The position numbers and the translations under genes are program-made. This document shows, piece by piece, positions 22,481 to 35,380 of a stretch of DNA of 64,000 bases. The DNA lies in NCBI GenBank assembly GCA_026214975.1, contig JAOBSW010000144.1, positions 1-64,000 on the forward strand, read 5' to 3'. How positions within the stretch are numbered: position 1 is the stretch's first letter; the number at the start of each line of letters is the position of its first letter. This stretch comes from Gentiana macrophylla (Eukaryota > Streptophyta > Magnoliopsida > Gentianales > Gentianaceae). The notes under the pieces are model-generated. The model had not been told where the DNA came from and ran no database searches. It worked only from the letters and a program-made list of their open reading frames with translations.

Positions 22481-23474
22481 AAATAAACGATCATATTTGG
22501 CCAATTACTCAGAACAAACTCCTATGTGTTATAAAATTATTGGTATGAAACCAACATATCAATTCAAAATATGAAGATAAAGAATATAAATTGAAACAAA
22601 GTAACAATGAACTTTTACTATACACTTCTTCTCAATGCTCCATCTCCATTTCTCTCTACAATACAAAATTACTATATGGTAATTTATACTAGCCTAATGG
22701 ATGTAAACCATCCTAAGTATTTAATATATGGAATAAGAAAAGAATTTGTAATTAACATATATGTAAACAATCAATACATGTAACTAATGATGTACAATAA
22801 ATAATATAATGTGGACCTTGAATAGACATCCATATATATTATATATATTTTATAACACTAAGTTCATTTCAGTACATTAGTTATGAACAAGTTGGATCCT
22901 GAATAAAAAGTCTAAAGATATTAATGACGATCTCTTTCAATGTAAAACAAGAATTACATATAGTTATTCACAAGATAATGCTTTCGTTCTTATACATATA
23001 AAATAAAAATTATTGTTGTTTTTTACTACTTGCTAAAAACATTTCCTCTGCTGTACAGTGTACACTTATCAGCCTGAAGCTTATCATAATTGTAAAAGCC
23101 AAGGCTTACAGCCTTAGGATTAAGAGGTCATCAAATACGAATCATGTTATATGCCGGACTATTGTCTTGATTATTACTATAAAAAGTATAAAAAAAAATT
23201 TAAATTTTTTTAAAAAGTTCTTTATTTAGAGTAATCAACACACGCGTTGTTCAAACAAAATAAAAGTAAAATAATATGCTTTTTTAAAAAGAAAAAAAAA
23301 ATAATATGTATTATTCTGACTGAATTTTTATAAAAATGTCATTATATCTCCAAGGGAAGAAAAAACATAATGGGCAAAATTAGGAGGGAAAAAGGGGGTG
23401 TTGTAAGATTTTCTTATGTCTAAATACCCAAAAAACCCAAACACTTATTTTGCTAGTCTAATGTTGTTCTGAGA
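22481..23474. other. AT-rich intergenic DNA on the MSL 3' side
   Basis: No coding signal. The final 100-200 bp probably contain the MSL 3' UTR. Confidence 0.4.
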
Positions 23475-26400
23475 TCAGCTTGAACACAGTGTCCAATTTG
23501 AAGGTGGCCTGGTTGAACCCAAAGGCATCACATTTCTGACATTAACATCAACAGGCAGCATCCTATACTCAATATCTAAATCCTTAAAGATTTTAACCAT
23601 CTCCTCAACTAAAAGAGCCCTTCTTGCCCATCTTTCTCCCATGTCTTGATAATTCATCGTATGCGTCAGCCATAATGACCATTTCAGCCTGTTCATGTCC
23701 ACCACGTCCCTCATTACGATCGATGGAGATGGTTGCCAGTGCTCCTCTTGTCTTCAATGTACCTTGTTATTCTCTCCTTCATTAAACCGATTTTCTCCAT
23801 AGGTGTTGAAACATGTGTACAGAAATCGATCGTATCTCCCATATCTGGACTCCTGTAGTAGTTACTGATGGGCTTTTTTGACAATACGCTGTTCGGATAT
23901 ATGATCTTTTGCTTATCATATCGCAGGAATACTGTTGTCAAGATATTCATCTCTTCAACTACCATCTGAAACACACATAAATATAAAGCATGTTAGATAT
24001 AGCCATTGCTACAAAGATTGTATCTTTAAACATTGTGTCACAACATTAATGTTTTGTAAAGCAATGATCATGGTGGGACCCATTTATTGATACGAGTCTC
24101 ACTTGTTGACCAGTGGTCTACTATATGTGTAGTAATGACAATGTTGTGGCACAGTTGATTGGTGAAACTCATACCTGAACTCCATCAACTTCTACACGAT
24201 CTCCGACATCGAACGGATGCATCACAAACAAGAAGATGATAGCTTCAAAGGTAGTCTTGCATGTGTCCCCGAATATGAAAACCACCAAAAGAATCTGGGA
24301 GCTAAAGAAGATGAAGAAATTGATGGTTGTGACTTTTAGTATAAGTAGGGAGATAACTATCATAAGTACAGCCACAACGACGTTCAACATTTGGTGAAGT
24401 TTATTTACTGCATGTTTTTGTGTCATTCAATGACAAAGCAAGGGCTCTCCTTTCTCTGAATGCATTTACCTGTGGCAAGAAACTTGAATTACTATATATA
24501 TCATATCTGCAACACAACACTAGCTTATAATAGAAGTCCCAAAATGAAAAACCAGTACAAGATTCATAGTAATAGCGAGTACACACTTATGGACTACTTA
24601 TCAATGAGTGGGGCGTATACTGCTTTGAAATATTACAAGCTTTCTACAAATGGGAGCTGTTGATGATTCTATGCTATAGACAATAATAAGGAAATCATGG
24701 CTTAAATTGAAACCAAATGTGTTTAAAAATGACTCAAAGCAACTAACCAGCCAATTCTTGAGGGCGCTTTTACTTATTCCCTTGCCTTCACTTGCTCCTT
24801 CAAAAAGCCGAAAGGTCTTTGAAGCTTCATCCTGTCTCATGAACCGCATCAAATCCTCTAGATATATGAATCTATAAAATAAGAAACAATAACTTCATTA
24901 TGATAAAAACATTGTATTTTGTCATGCAACATTAGTCTGTGGACTTGATGCATAGTTTCTTTGATGGTGGAGATTTTTCAATGCGTCGAGCCTGTACGTA
25001 AGAACATCTAAACTAGATAATACAACAGCATAACAGAAGATATACTGAAAAATAGGCTGAGAAAAAAAAAAAAAAAACAGGGCTCAATTGAAGGAAGATG
25101 GTAAATTGATGGCGCATTTACTTGGAGCCTGGCTGTGCAACATTGTAGAATATCTTCTTGGCTGCAGTCTTGGCATGTTTTTCACTTGTGATATCCACAG
25201 AATTAGCAGCCTCCTCCTTAGCTGAATCTCTCAAGTTCTCATCTAAAGTTGATAACACCCCTTTCCTGATAACATTCATCATTCTCTTCATATTCCACGC
25301 TGATATATTCTTCTGATTCAGCAAATGAAGATGGTCTATTGTGATCCCTTTATCCTCTTCCTTTTTAGCCGAAAACGTAGAGCTTCTTGGTATTGCTCTA
25401 GAACTGAAAGTAGCACTCTTTCCTATCTTTTTCCCACCTTTGAAAATACTTTCCATTAGACCAGCTGGCAATTTAGCACCAGCATTTTGAAGACTATGAA
25501 CCTCAACAATGACACTTTCTTCATCTTCCTGTTTCTGATGAATCTCAATCAAAGGCGGTCCAGACAACGCCTGAATCACATACTGATTGAACAGCGACTC
25601 CTGAATCCGATCAAAAAACGTACTAACATGAAAAGATGAAGCCAAGACTTTGACAAGCAATGTCTTAAGAAGCCAGATAAATGTGCCCACAAGAAGACAC
25701 ACCCAAATCTTAGTTATATATGGCATACCTTTCCAGTTGACCACTTTCTCAAACTTTTTATCAAAAATACTCTGCCAAGCTATCAATACGAAAGTCAACC
25801 ATATACAATTCTGCACAGCCTTTCTCAATCCATACACAAAATAGAGGACACGTTTCCTCAAGAGAAAATTACACTCCATTATTAACACTACTAATCTAAT
25901 CCCCCAACCAGATACAAGCCTACCACAAATCAACACCAAAACCATCAATAACCACCTCCATAAATGAATCTTCTTCAATCCCTTGATCGTAAGACTACAG
26001 ATTAAAGCAGAAATTAGCAAAATTAAGCTTACTATCTCAATCAATGTGAATGCATTCAACTTCATCTTCTTGTATTCTTCAGGCAAATCCTCAGCCCAAA
26101 AGGATCATCATCTTCTTCAATCTCACTGGCCCTTCCTAACATCCCAGATTTTCCGGGGGCCGGAATCTGATCGTTTAGTGGGGGATCAACTAGCCTTGAC
26201 TTTGACTTCGTAGGCAAAAGACTGGATTTTCTTTTGGATGACGCATTAGTGCTACCATTGCGACCTAAACTGCCGCTTGCGTTTGACCGCCGACGAATTG
26301 AGCCGGATACGCTTTCATGGAAAGAGACTCTAACCTCCCGATTGTAGTTATCATTCGGACTTTCATTGATTCTGGACAACCCGGATTCTGCCACGAAACC

Positions 26401-26619
26401 GAAACCAGTGTTATTATTATTGTTGGGAGGAGCCTTCATTTCAGAATCCTGCGAAAAGTCATAACTTGATTCTCTCCAAATACTACTATTACTCTCATTA
26501 TTTCTGGGAGCATTACCATTACAAGTAGAAGCAAGTTCAGTCTCTTTTCTGGTACCGGGATTGATTTTAAAGAATGCGTCCCCCAGACCGGATGAATCGC
26601 CGGTGGCCGGAGCAGGCAT
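23475..26619 (-). CDS. MscS-like mechanosensitive ion channel (MSL10 type), four exons, three single-base frame breaks
   Basis: Plasma-membrane channel that passes ions under membrane tension. Exons: 26619-25122, 24871-24748, 24469-24175, 23965-23475, all with GT-AG junctions in matching phase. I use ATG 26619 (MPAPATGDSSG); the longer frame to 26670 starts with TTG. Layout: Ser/Asn-rich cytosolic N-terminus (about 1-170), four membrane segments in exon 1 (e.g. LIEIVSLILLISALICSL), a cytosolic loop, LEDLMRFM in exon 2, two further membrane segments and the MscS pore/beta core FVMHPFDVGDRVEVDG in exon 3, and a soluble C-terminus with HTMNYQDMGER. About 802 residues if continuous, near the family norm. 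The frame breaks at 26098-26101 (run one short, DDDPF/LPEEY), 24415-24419 (run one long, NDTK/AVNKL) and 23748-23749 (run one short, YIED/HWQP). All lie in homopolymers and nothing else is damaged. Confidence 0.88.
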
Positions 26620-27186
26620 CGTTTTTCTGAGTGAAGCAGTATAGGAGTGATTGGAAAGGCTTAATCGCAATTCTTATAATACTGGAATTGACTGCTGCTC
26701 TGATTATATATAAAGGGTTTTCTAAGAACTTCTTCCATGTGCGTAATCAATCAGAATCACAGAGCTTGGGGAATAATCAATGCCAAAAAAATATTTTATT
26801 AAACCTTAATTTAAGGCAATCAATGATGAGGTGTTGAAAGATTCTGACTACAAAAGAAATGGAAACCTCGATTAATAGCTTTGTGCTATAAATTTTTAAT
26901 CTTTGAGTGATTTGAGCAGTAGAGTTGATGATGAGCAAAGAATATGCAAAGAAAGTTGTAACGCTTCAATTATGCCGGCGATGCATGCATTTCGCCGGTG
27001 CATGCATTTAATTAAATCAATCAACGCAGTCTTTTTAGGGGGTTTAAATTAAGGATTAAATAAAAATGCTGAAATTTAAGTTAAAGACAAACGCGGTGAA
27101 AGAGGCGGAGATCGCAAGGTACAGAGATTGCATGCTACGGAGATTGAGGATGAAGATTTTTCACACTAAAATGGCATACTCTCGTG
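26620..27186 (-). promoter_or_regulatory. MSL upstream region with candidate TATA box
   Basis: Minus-strand CTTTATATATAATCA at 26715-26701 lies about 85 bp before the ATG at 26619, a normal distance for a plant TATA box. No other element claimed. Confidence 0.4.
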
Positions 27187-27860
27187 TTCATACGCTTTTG
27201 GTTCACTGAAATGGGAATTTTTCTCTCTTTTTAAGAAAAGAAAAAAAGAAAATGATAGAGTTTTTTATTTACTACCTTCGTCCAACTGTATAAGTGTTCA
27301 CTGAAATGGGAAATTTTCTCTTTTTTTTTTAAAAAAAAAAATAGGGGGAATGAGGGAGAAGGACATAAATATTTCATCAATTGAGTAAAATAACGAGTTT
27401 TTTAAACTTTTGTGATAAAGAAAAACTATTTATTCATGTCAAAATTCACTTGTGTTAAATTCATTATTTAAATTCATTCGCCAAATTCACTGTTTAAATT
27501 CACTAATTTTCAAAATTATTGTCGAGATTCATTGATTTTCGGGATTCATCATGTCAAATTCATCATTTAAATTCATTGATTTGGGATTCATTGAGAGATT
27601 CATTTGATTTTGGGATTCAGCTGTTTGTCATTCTTCTCATTATAAAATTATGCAGTTGTTCTTCTCCTATAAAAAATATGTGAAGTTCTCGCATACTTAA
27701 AAATATTCCAGATTGTGTTCTTATCCCTAATTTTCCAAAAAAAAATATATAGAAAATGATAAGAGTTTTTTATTTACTACCTTCGTGGCTTCGTCCCACT
27801 GTATAAGTGTTCACTGAAATGGGAAATTTTCTCTTTTTTTTAAAAAAAAAAAGTACTTTT
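27187..27860. repeat. Dispersed direct repeats and AAATTCAT-rich degenerate repeats
   Basis: TGTTCACTGAAATGGGAAAT followed by TTTCTC and a T/A run occurs near 27295 and 27805 (a related copy near 27200), each after CTACCTTCGTC and CCACTGTATAAG. The first words resemble Stowaway-type MITE ends. Between them, 27430-27620 is a patchwork of AAATTCAT and GGGATTCA units. No gene seen. Confidence 0.55.
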
Positions 27861-27899
27861 AATGAAACTAGCAAAATACACGTGCTTTGCACGTGTTCC

Positions 27900-28720
27900 G
27901 ATGGAATCCATACCTTAAAATATTACAAAGTACCCTAGTACTTCCTAACTCATCCAATAGTTCATCATCTAGGAAAAATGGTAGAGTATTCTCAACAATC
28001 AAGTCATTTAACTTTCATGAATCCACACAACATCTTCAGGTTCCCTTTTTTTTCACAGGGAGCAAGAGTGATGAAATGGACTATTATTGTGTTGTATAAT
28101 CCCTCGTTGTAGCATTTGATCTACCAAATGTTCTATTCATCCTTCTAACAGTCAGCATATCTATATGGTTTTACTTTCACATGTTCAACACATTCATTTA
28201 AAGTTATGGTTTGCTTATAGTCCCTCACTGGTTGCAGTCTTTGGGAATATACAAACACCTCATGATACTCTTCTAAGACAAGAGTCAATTCTATGGGCAG
28301 ATGATTCGGAGCCTGTTCTTGTATCAAATTGGGGCTCCACAAGAGTATGTGAGTCCCATTTCTCAATTTCTTAGCATATCTTTTGCAACTGATCATCTTA
28401 AGTTGAGTTTCTTCTATGTAACTTCTCATTCTAATTTGTTCTCATTCGTTAGTGAAATCCACCTCCGTTTTGTTGAAGTCAAAGACCATATGGAACTGAT
28501 CATCTTAAGTTGAGTTTCTTCTATGTAACTTCTCATTCTAATTTGTTCTCACTCGTTAGTGAAATCCACCTCCGTTTTGTTGAAGTCAAAGACCATATGG
28601 TTGTACCTTTTAATCCAATCCATCCCAATACAATGTCACTCTCTCAACTTCATCAATCTCACATTCTCGTTTCCAACTACTATTGTGATTAACATAAGGT
28701 GATTTGGTTTTGTCATACAT
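27900..28720 (-). pseudogene. Ty3/gypsy protease-reverse transcriptase remnant (chromovirus-like)
   Basis: On the minus strand a protease C-terminal segment (CIGMDWIKRYNHMVFDFN, about 28640-28580) is followed, after a duplicated linker, by the protease-RT joint (LEEYHEVF ... PVRDYKQTI ... KPYRYA, about 28345-28150). A decayed RT N-terminus (LPVKKKG ... CVD) lies near 28060-27950. Spacing and order fit gypsy chromoviruses. Frames change several times and stops are frequent, so it is dead. The gag fragment at 29608-29844 probably belongs to the same element. Confidence 0.7.
28387..28600. repeat. 107-bp tandem duplication inside the gypsy remnant
   Basis: Two near-identical units starting AACTGATCATCTTAAGTTGA lie at 28387 and 28494. 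They cover the protease-to-RT linker and differ at about one base. Confidence 0.95.
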
Positions 28721-29397
28721 TGCACCTCGTTGGAACCTAATGGTCTAGGAAAGTGAGAGATGTACCATTGTCTGTAAGAATGGTAATTGGATTTTTTTTC
28801 CAAGAGGCCTTTGATTTTGATGGTGTGTTGGAGGTGACTTGTCCATATAAGGTGTACATGGATAACTGATTATTAATATAATAGTCATGTGGACGAAGTA
28901 TGGTATTGAAAAATTAGTGTTTGAATTCAGAGAATCTCTTACAAAATCTATAAGGCCCATCATATGTGTATTTTCAAGTGGTTATTGATGTTTATTGTTG
29001 TTAATTTATATATGTTTTATAGTTGTTTATGCAAAAGTACCAATGTTATTTTATAAAGTTTAGTAGTATAAAATTTTAATTATATTATTGAATGACGTCG
29101 ATCGAGAACACTAAACAATATTATTAATTGCACCACAAAAGATCTAGAATGAATCTTCTATATTTGGTTTCATCATCCCATACCACATCCTCTTTATCCC
29201 CAATGGCCACTACAATCTCTCCCCAAACTCCATTATCCTCGGTACCCGAAAGTGTATGTGTTTGTGCTTGCACACTTAGCCAGGGGTGAATTATTCATCA
29301 CACCTAAAACATAACCCATCGACCTATTCTCTTGCAACTCTTAGGAGTAATTGCTTTATTTATCATTTGTTAATTCTCGGTGCCGGGTATTTTTCAT
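28721..29397. other. Non-coding or decayed gypsy gag-PR interval
   Basis: It lies between the gag and protease remnants on the minus strand. No recognisable domain. Confidence 0.35.
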
Positions 29398-29607
29398 CTC
29401 ATGTAGTGGTCTTTTGTTTGAGTTGATGAATTTCATCTTCGCCAATTCTAATGGTCTACCCGCTAATTGATTAATAAATTTTTCTCTCAAGAATGCAAAA
29501 TCAATTGCTATAAAACTCTGTCTCTCAGATTACTAAACCGCACAATTGTTTTTCCTAAAAATGCTTTTCTACTAAGCCTACTTTCTAATCATCCAAGCAT
29601 CGTGCAT

Positions 29608-29844
29608 CTAGATGTATCTTTTACTATGCCGTATCCATTCCTTAGGTGATTCTCCATTAAACAGTGGGAGATAGACATTAGGAACCTTAACTTCCTCCTC
29701 AAATTTCTCATTTCTAGCTAATTTGAAATTAGCTTCATACCTATGTGGCGTAAGTAGCAAGATGTCATGAGCTGGTGGGTGAGTTCCAATTTGATGAGAC
29801 GAGCGACGAAGGTGTTTGTAAATAAGAGGTTTTATTCTTGACAA
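29608..29844 (-). pseudogene. Ty3/gypsy gag fragment
   Basis: The minus-strand frame has a gag core of the type LPLFNGESPKEWIRHSKRYI, equivalent to the PxFxGxDPxxWI segment of plant gypsy gag. The frame breaks on both sides. Copy B carries the same piece at about 48927-49163, further damaged. Confidence 0.6.
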
Positions 29845-30604
29845 AAGTTGTGTACTACACCATAAGAGCTCAAAGCATTTATAGTAGTTGTCTCATTTCA
29901 GGCTAAGCACGTTATCACTAAGCTAACTACTATCCGTCGATCACTTTCTAAGGTTGAATTTCCCCTTAAAATAATGTAAATTTAATTTTCTTCTTTTTGC
30001 ATTTTTCAATCAACACACTTCTTTTATGCATATTGATTAATTTTTAACAATATTTATAGCATTCATGTTGTTGAGGTATTGATAAATATATTTTTGTTGA
30101 GCGCAGTTTATGGTGTAAATGAACTACATTAATAGTTTAAATAAATAAATAATGCAAAAAAACATTAATATAATATCCCTAAAAAGGGAATACTATAATC
30201 GATATAATATAATGCACGTAAACATATAAGCAACCAAAAACAATAAATGTATTAATAGTGTAAATCAAGCCTTACATAACTCGATCGCTTAGTCTTTTTC
30301 TTGTTTTATTTTTTATAACCTAATTTTTTCTTAACGGTTCCAATCGCATCATCTTCATCAATATAAAGCTGGGCTCATGTCATCGTATTTTATGGTTGTT
30401 ATTTGACTCATTTCACCGCTTATGAGTTTGGCTCTCCATTTTTTCTTTGTTTTTATTGTTGATGTGTGTATTAGTTTTTCATTTTCTACCAAATGTTTCA
30501 TCTTGGCATATTTGAGAAATTTTGGATCGGTTGAGGCTTCATTGACTGATTTTTCCCATTGATGAAAATGGACACCGGTGAAGTTATGCACCCTTTATCA
30601 ATGG

Positions 30605-30932
30605 AATGCTGGCGAAGATAAGCACCTCTTTGTCCACTTACGCCAAGTAGATCCAAAATTTATTTGTTCCAAAATGGAATCCAGAAAACTCCAGTTGACC
30701 GAGTCGAATGTTTTTTCAGAGTCTGCTTTGAAGATAAAGGTGTTTCTATTAGGCTTTTTCATATAGTCAATCACTTAATTTGTTATTAGGACACCATCAA
30801 GTATTTGTCAACCTTTGATGAAAGTAGGTTGACGGTGATCCATGAGGAGAGTGATGACACTATTGAGTCTATCAGCTAGCAATTTGGATTTATTTTATAC
30901 ATGCTGCCAATCCAACTAATAAGGCGGTAGTC
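30605..30932 (-). pseudogene. LINE (L1-type) reverse transcriptase fragment, copy A
   Basis: The minus-strand translation shows an RT start DYRLISWIGSMYKI, then LLADRLNSVITLLMDHRQPT with FIKGRQILDGVLI, and FKADSEKTFDSVNW with WRKWTKRCLSSP. The order is that of plant L1 LINE RTs, with the first catalytic Asp region present (KADSEK). Frames are interrupted and the later palm motifs are missing. Confidence 0.75.
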
Positions 30933-31929
30933 TTTAAAGGAGGTAGGGTTGCTCGTAGTCTTTGAAGGAGGTAGGGTTGCTCCATTCGGCGAGTCATTGT
31001 TATGCAATGATAAACTATCCGAATCTTCTCTTATGAATTGTTCTTTGCTCTCGCCTACCTGGGTTTTCTCTCATTCTTCTTCACCATTCTATGTTTTGCC
31101 GCATAAATTTAGAAATTATTACTTCATTCCGTGTCTAATCAAGTGGTCAAGACTTTGAACCTATTCAGGCAAGTGTATGTGAGTTGTATTACGTTTCTAT
31201 AAGAACAAAGTTTTAGTAGATGATTCTAATGCATAAATTATTTGTATCATATTTTTTTAGTAGGTGTTTCAAATGCATAAATTATTTGTATCATGTTTTT
31301 TTAGTAGATGCTTATTAAACAACAATTAGAGATATATAAAAGTCAAACAATAATTACTTTGTAAATACTTCCTAGGCTTCTTCACAACAATTTTACAATA
31401 GATTTCTCACTTGGTATAGATAAATGCTTGCTTTGGATACTTATTCACAAAATAATCATTATTTGAATGATTCCCCACTTGAAAATTAATTGTCAATTGT
31501 AATCACAAAATTTATTTGTTCCAAAAAGAAATAATAAGTATTATTTAATTAATTTTTTACTTTTTATAGATATATTGTTGCTTATTTGGTTGTTATTTTT
31601 AAACGATAAAACAAATTATTGCAAAAATAGTTATCATTGATTGAAAGCTTACCATAATTATTATTTTTTGTTCTGGCGTACCATAAATTTCTTTTTGAAA
31701 AAACTTATCATAATTAAATCAACAACAATAATTATAACTTGAAAGCTTCTTCACAATAATCATTCCGTACATATTTTTTTTTATATTATGTATGCTTGCA
31801 TATTATGTAGATAAGTGTCTTTTTATTAACGCATTAATTAAAGAATAAATTTAATAATATAGAAGAAACACTTTTGAGGGGAAACACTTGAAGGGGGAAA
31901 CACATTGGCTCTTTTATTATAGTTAATGA

Positions 31930-32025
31930 TATTTTTTGTTTTTAACGGGATTCGAACACCAATCTTTATGTTAGATTATAGTTTAATTCATCACTAGACC
32001 GATGCACCTTGTGCATCTAACTACT
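31930..32025 (-). mobile_element. tRNA-derived SINE fragment, copy A
   Basis: The minus strand reads GGTCTAGTGATGAATTAAAC (box A-like) then GTGTTCGAATCCCG (box B) at tRNA-like spacing, followed by an A-rich tail. Copy B (51234-51325) has lost one base in box B. Target duplications were not located. Confidence 0.5.
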
Positions 32026-32915
32026 TTTCATTCTTTAACAACTATCACATTAATGATAATCAAGGGGCATCTTAGACTTTAACCTTTAAATTTATGACAT
32101 TCAACCACTTTTTTAGTTTGTGTGAAAAACTCTAGGATAACTTATATTATAGGATGTAGCTACTATTTATTAGTATATATTAATAAATGAGGTCTTTTTA
32201 TTAATAGATCAAAAAATGAAAGTACATTGTCATATTCGGCCTCTCTTCTTATATCCAAAGACGTTGACAAAATATAGTCAATCCTCTTTAAAATCTATGA
32301 GTGACAAAGTTAGTGTGAGAAAATTCATATCATTAGGAAACAATGCAGCACCTTGTGTTTCCAAAAATAATCACATCAAAAACAAAAGATTACGCAAAGA
32401 AATTGTGCAACAGAAAAGCTAAAAAATCTATCTCGGTTCTTGGATTCTTCAACCTGAGATGCGTGTGTTGTAGTTACATCTTTGGTCCTCCAATGATGTC
32501 AGCTACAGTGTAAACTCTTGAATGGATTGGTAATTTGGTAGCTTCGCTAGAGTGGGTGTCATGAAAAGATGTGAAAAATAATCAGTACCTGAATGAAAAT
32601 AATGGTTTAAAGGAGCAAAGGAAAATAACACATGTTTTGCACCCTTCATGTTGGAGATGAAGGTGCTTCCAGATATTTCTGCCTAAAGTTGATCCAAATG
32701 TCCAGCATTAGCATCATCATTCGCCAAAAATAGGATTAATTCTTACTTAAATGAAGTTATACCCCTCTTTAAAGAGACCTGCAGAAAAGACAATGATGGT
32801 GTACGAAAGTGATTTCATATAATAGGCAGACAAAAGAGTGTGAATCAAAGATGGTACAATATGTTTTGCACCCTCTAAAAAAATAATTGAAGGGTCATCC
32901 AGTTGAGGAGTCCCA

Positions 32916-33396
32916 TTAACGAGCAAATCGCATAGTCGGCAGTTCCAATTGATTAGCATAGAGAATGAGCCGTTGTTGAAGTAGTATTAGGTCGGCATTA
33001 CTTAAGCAGGAACCAAACGCATGCGTGGATGCTTGCTTGGAGAGAAAGTCAGCCGCATTGTTTGCTTCGCGATATATGTGTTTGATTGACATGCCATAAT
33101 TATGAACAAGGTTTTTAATGGTTAAAATATCATCAGCGATCCTCCAAGGATTTGGAAGAACGCCATGAATGACATTGACAATGACCATAGAGTCGGTCTC
33201 TATCTCAACTTGATGGTATCCGTTATTAGAACAAAAGTAATACCTGCAAGAAGGGCTTTAGTTTAGGCAATGATATACTAGTGACATTGCCATAAAATTC
33301 ATTTGGAGCATGAAGGAGGCGATCATCCGAGTCCCGAATAATGAAACCTCCACCAGACGGTTCGGGATTGCCAACAATAGACCCATCCGTATTGAG
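32916..33396 (-). pseudogene. RNase H (RVT_3-type) fragment, copy A
   Basis: The minus strand begins LNTDGSIVGNPEPSGGGFII, containing the first catalytic Asp and the GGxG turn. It continues with ALLAGIT, IETDSMVIVNVIHG (second catalytic Asp) and YREANNAADFLSKQA. This is the RNase H type found at the C-terminus of plant LINEs and in related stand-alone genes. A four-base run at 33233-33236 breaks the frame after GIT; in copy B the run is five and the frame is open. Confidence 0.75.
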
Positions 33397-33873
33397 GGGT
33401 CATGATTCAGTTAAAAATAAGAATACTTCTACATTTTACCTATTGAAAAATATTTGAACCTCATGAAAAAAATTATTTACTTAGAAAAAATTTACGGACT
33501 GATCGAATATTATTTCTGATCCGCCAATGAGGAAAGCGGTGGTTTTGTCAAGCAATCAGGATAGGTGGAATTATTCTTCTCAAATTCAAGTGTTTGCTGA
33601 AATTATTTACAATAAAACATTCACCATCATCATCCACTCGATAGATTTTTTGTAGTAGAATAATGCTGATTGAAGATTTTGATAAATATTGGCGACGACA
33701 TGAGTGAAGCTAGGAAAAAAGTGATTTACCCTATTATTATTTTTTATCCTCAATTCCTCATGTTTGTTGGAGGTATATTTTATAAAGTCAAGGAATAAGT
33801 GAATTACCCTATTATTTTCGGGACCTTGATCCCCTCCAATACACTTAGAGCAATCATAGTGAGGCTTGCGTTG
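33397..33873. other. Sequence between RNase H fragment and family X LTR
   Basis: A minus-strand open stretch (NKHEELRIKNNNRVNHFFP) of about 84 codons near 33850-33600 has no family match. The last five bases, CGTTG at 33869-33873, form the target duplication of the LTR. Confidence 0.3.
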
Positions 33874-35380
33874 TGTTCGATAAAAGTTGTTTTAAATTTA
33901 TTTTACCGGAACACCCCAAGTATAAGGATCATAGTATAGGGTGTTACCGAGTCGTCCTAAGGGAATCGTACAGTTATCAGATTAAGATATAAATCCTAAG
34001 TCGGTTATGTCACGAACTATTACTTAAAACTAAGGTTTACACTATCTATAATGTAAAAACGAAGAACAGTAGGTAAAATCACAGAAAATAGAAAAACTTA
34101 GAACTGGACGAGCGTTCGCTAAAGGCGGACGAGCGTCCAAGTACGTGCTGGAAACAGAAAATATGTAGAAAACACACTAAAATCCTGGAGGTAACTAAAC
34201 GTAGCAATAACAATCAATACGAACTAATTTGTTTACCAGATAATTAAAAGGACGGTAAAACAACAAGGATACACCACACAACCATCACACAACCATTCTT
34301 ATGATCTAAACACGATTTATTGGTATGATCAATCACAATTCGACTAAATTCCTTTAAATCGAATTCTAGGGTTCTTGTTTCCTTTTCCAAGCAAAACAAT
34401 GTAACATTCAACACAAGATCATTAATTCGTTCCCAAATTAAACAACCCAATTAACATCACATGATTCCTCAAAATAACATTAATCGTATCGATTGAAAAG
34501 CTCTACTATTGAATCATATTTCCATATAAATTCAAGGCAACATATGGTTTCATTGACATTCCTATCTAATAAAACGCTTAGCAATCAATCCAAAATCAAT
34601 CAATAAATAAAACGATGTTCGAATCATAAATAAAAATAAAACTAACTAATCATGGTTGTGATGACGTTGATGTGGTTTCATCCCGTTGCTCTACCGCGAT
34701 GTGCTTAGCCTTGCATGCTTGTGATGATCCAAGATATGGTTGAAGGGAAGAAACTCATAATTCTTTAGGGTTTAGTGCGGCTCCTCCAAGGGTGGAATAT
34801 CTTGTTTGTATGGTGTGTGTGTGTTAGGGTTAAAATAACACGCCTATTTATAGAATTCTGAGGCGGCTAGGTCAAAAACGGCACTGGACGCCCGTCCAAG
34901 GTCATGGACGCTCGTTCATTTATCTGGACGGAGATTCAGACGCTCGTTCAGCTTACGTCTGGAGACTCTGTATGTAAAATATGACTCTGGGACGCTTCAT
35001 GGACGCCTTGATTCACTCTGGACGCTAAATCTGGATCGGTGGGCGCCCGTCCAATATCCGAGGATCGGATTTCTTCATAGTTATCCATTCTTCTTCAAGC
35101 CAATTCCATGTTTATCTCTTGCAATTCGAATTGAACCTCATTTCTCCTCTTTATGCACTCGACCTTAAGCATCTACATAATAGATAAAACATGTAGTCAT
35201 CCCCAAATAATAATAATTCAATAAATTTAACACATAAAAGCGCCCAAATTACACTTTTGACACTTTAACCCCATTATTCAAATTCACGCCTTTAAACATA
35301 TAATTTTCTCTAAAATTACTAAAATACGAAAGATATTGTTCTCTAATAATGCGATAAAACCATAAATTTCACCGAGAACA
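33874..35380 (-). mobile_element. Athila-type LTR, family X, 3' LTR of the minus-strand element
   Basis: 1507 bp, starting TGTTCTCGGTG at 35380 and ending GAACA at 33874, so the termini TGTTC/GAACA are inverted. A polypurine tract abuts at 35382-35393. TATA box TCTATAAATAGG at 34854-34843. Upstream of it are TGGACGCCCGTCCA (34885) and related sites to 35052; GGACGAGCGTCC recurs near the 3' end (34127). CGTTG precedes it on the left. Confidence 0.8.

Larger units (their letters stand above)
29398..35380. repeat. ~5.98-kb direct duplication, copy A
   Basis: Matches 48713-54690 almost base for base, with scattered small indels. Contents in order: gypsy gag fragment, LINE RT fragment, SINE, RNase H fragment and family X LTR. 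The right edge coincides with the outer end of the LTR (GAGAACA at 35374-35380). The gypsy ruin runs on across the left edge at 29398, so copy A is the undisrupted version on that side. Confidence 0.93.

Noticed and set aside
26620..26670. MSL start at 26670
   Set aside because: The codon is TTG and the interval overlaps the leader; ATG 26619 starts the conserved Pro/Ser-rich N-terminus.
30358..30591. Minus-strand open frame of 77 codons after the LINE RT
   Set aside because: Basic, low-information sequence with no LINE motif; likely chance or decayed linker.
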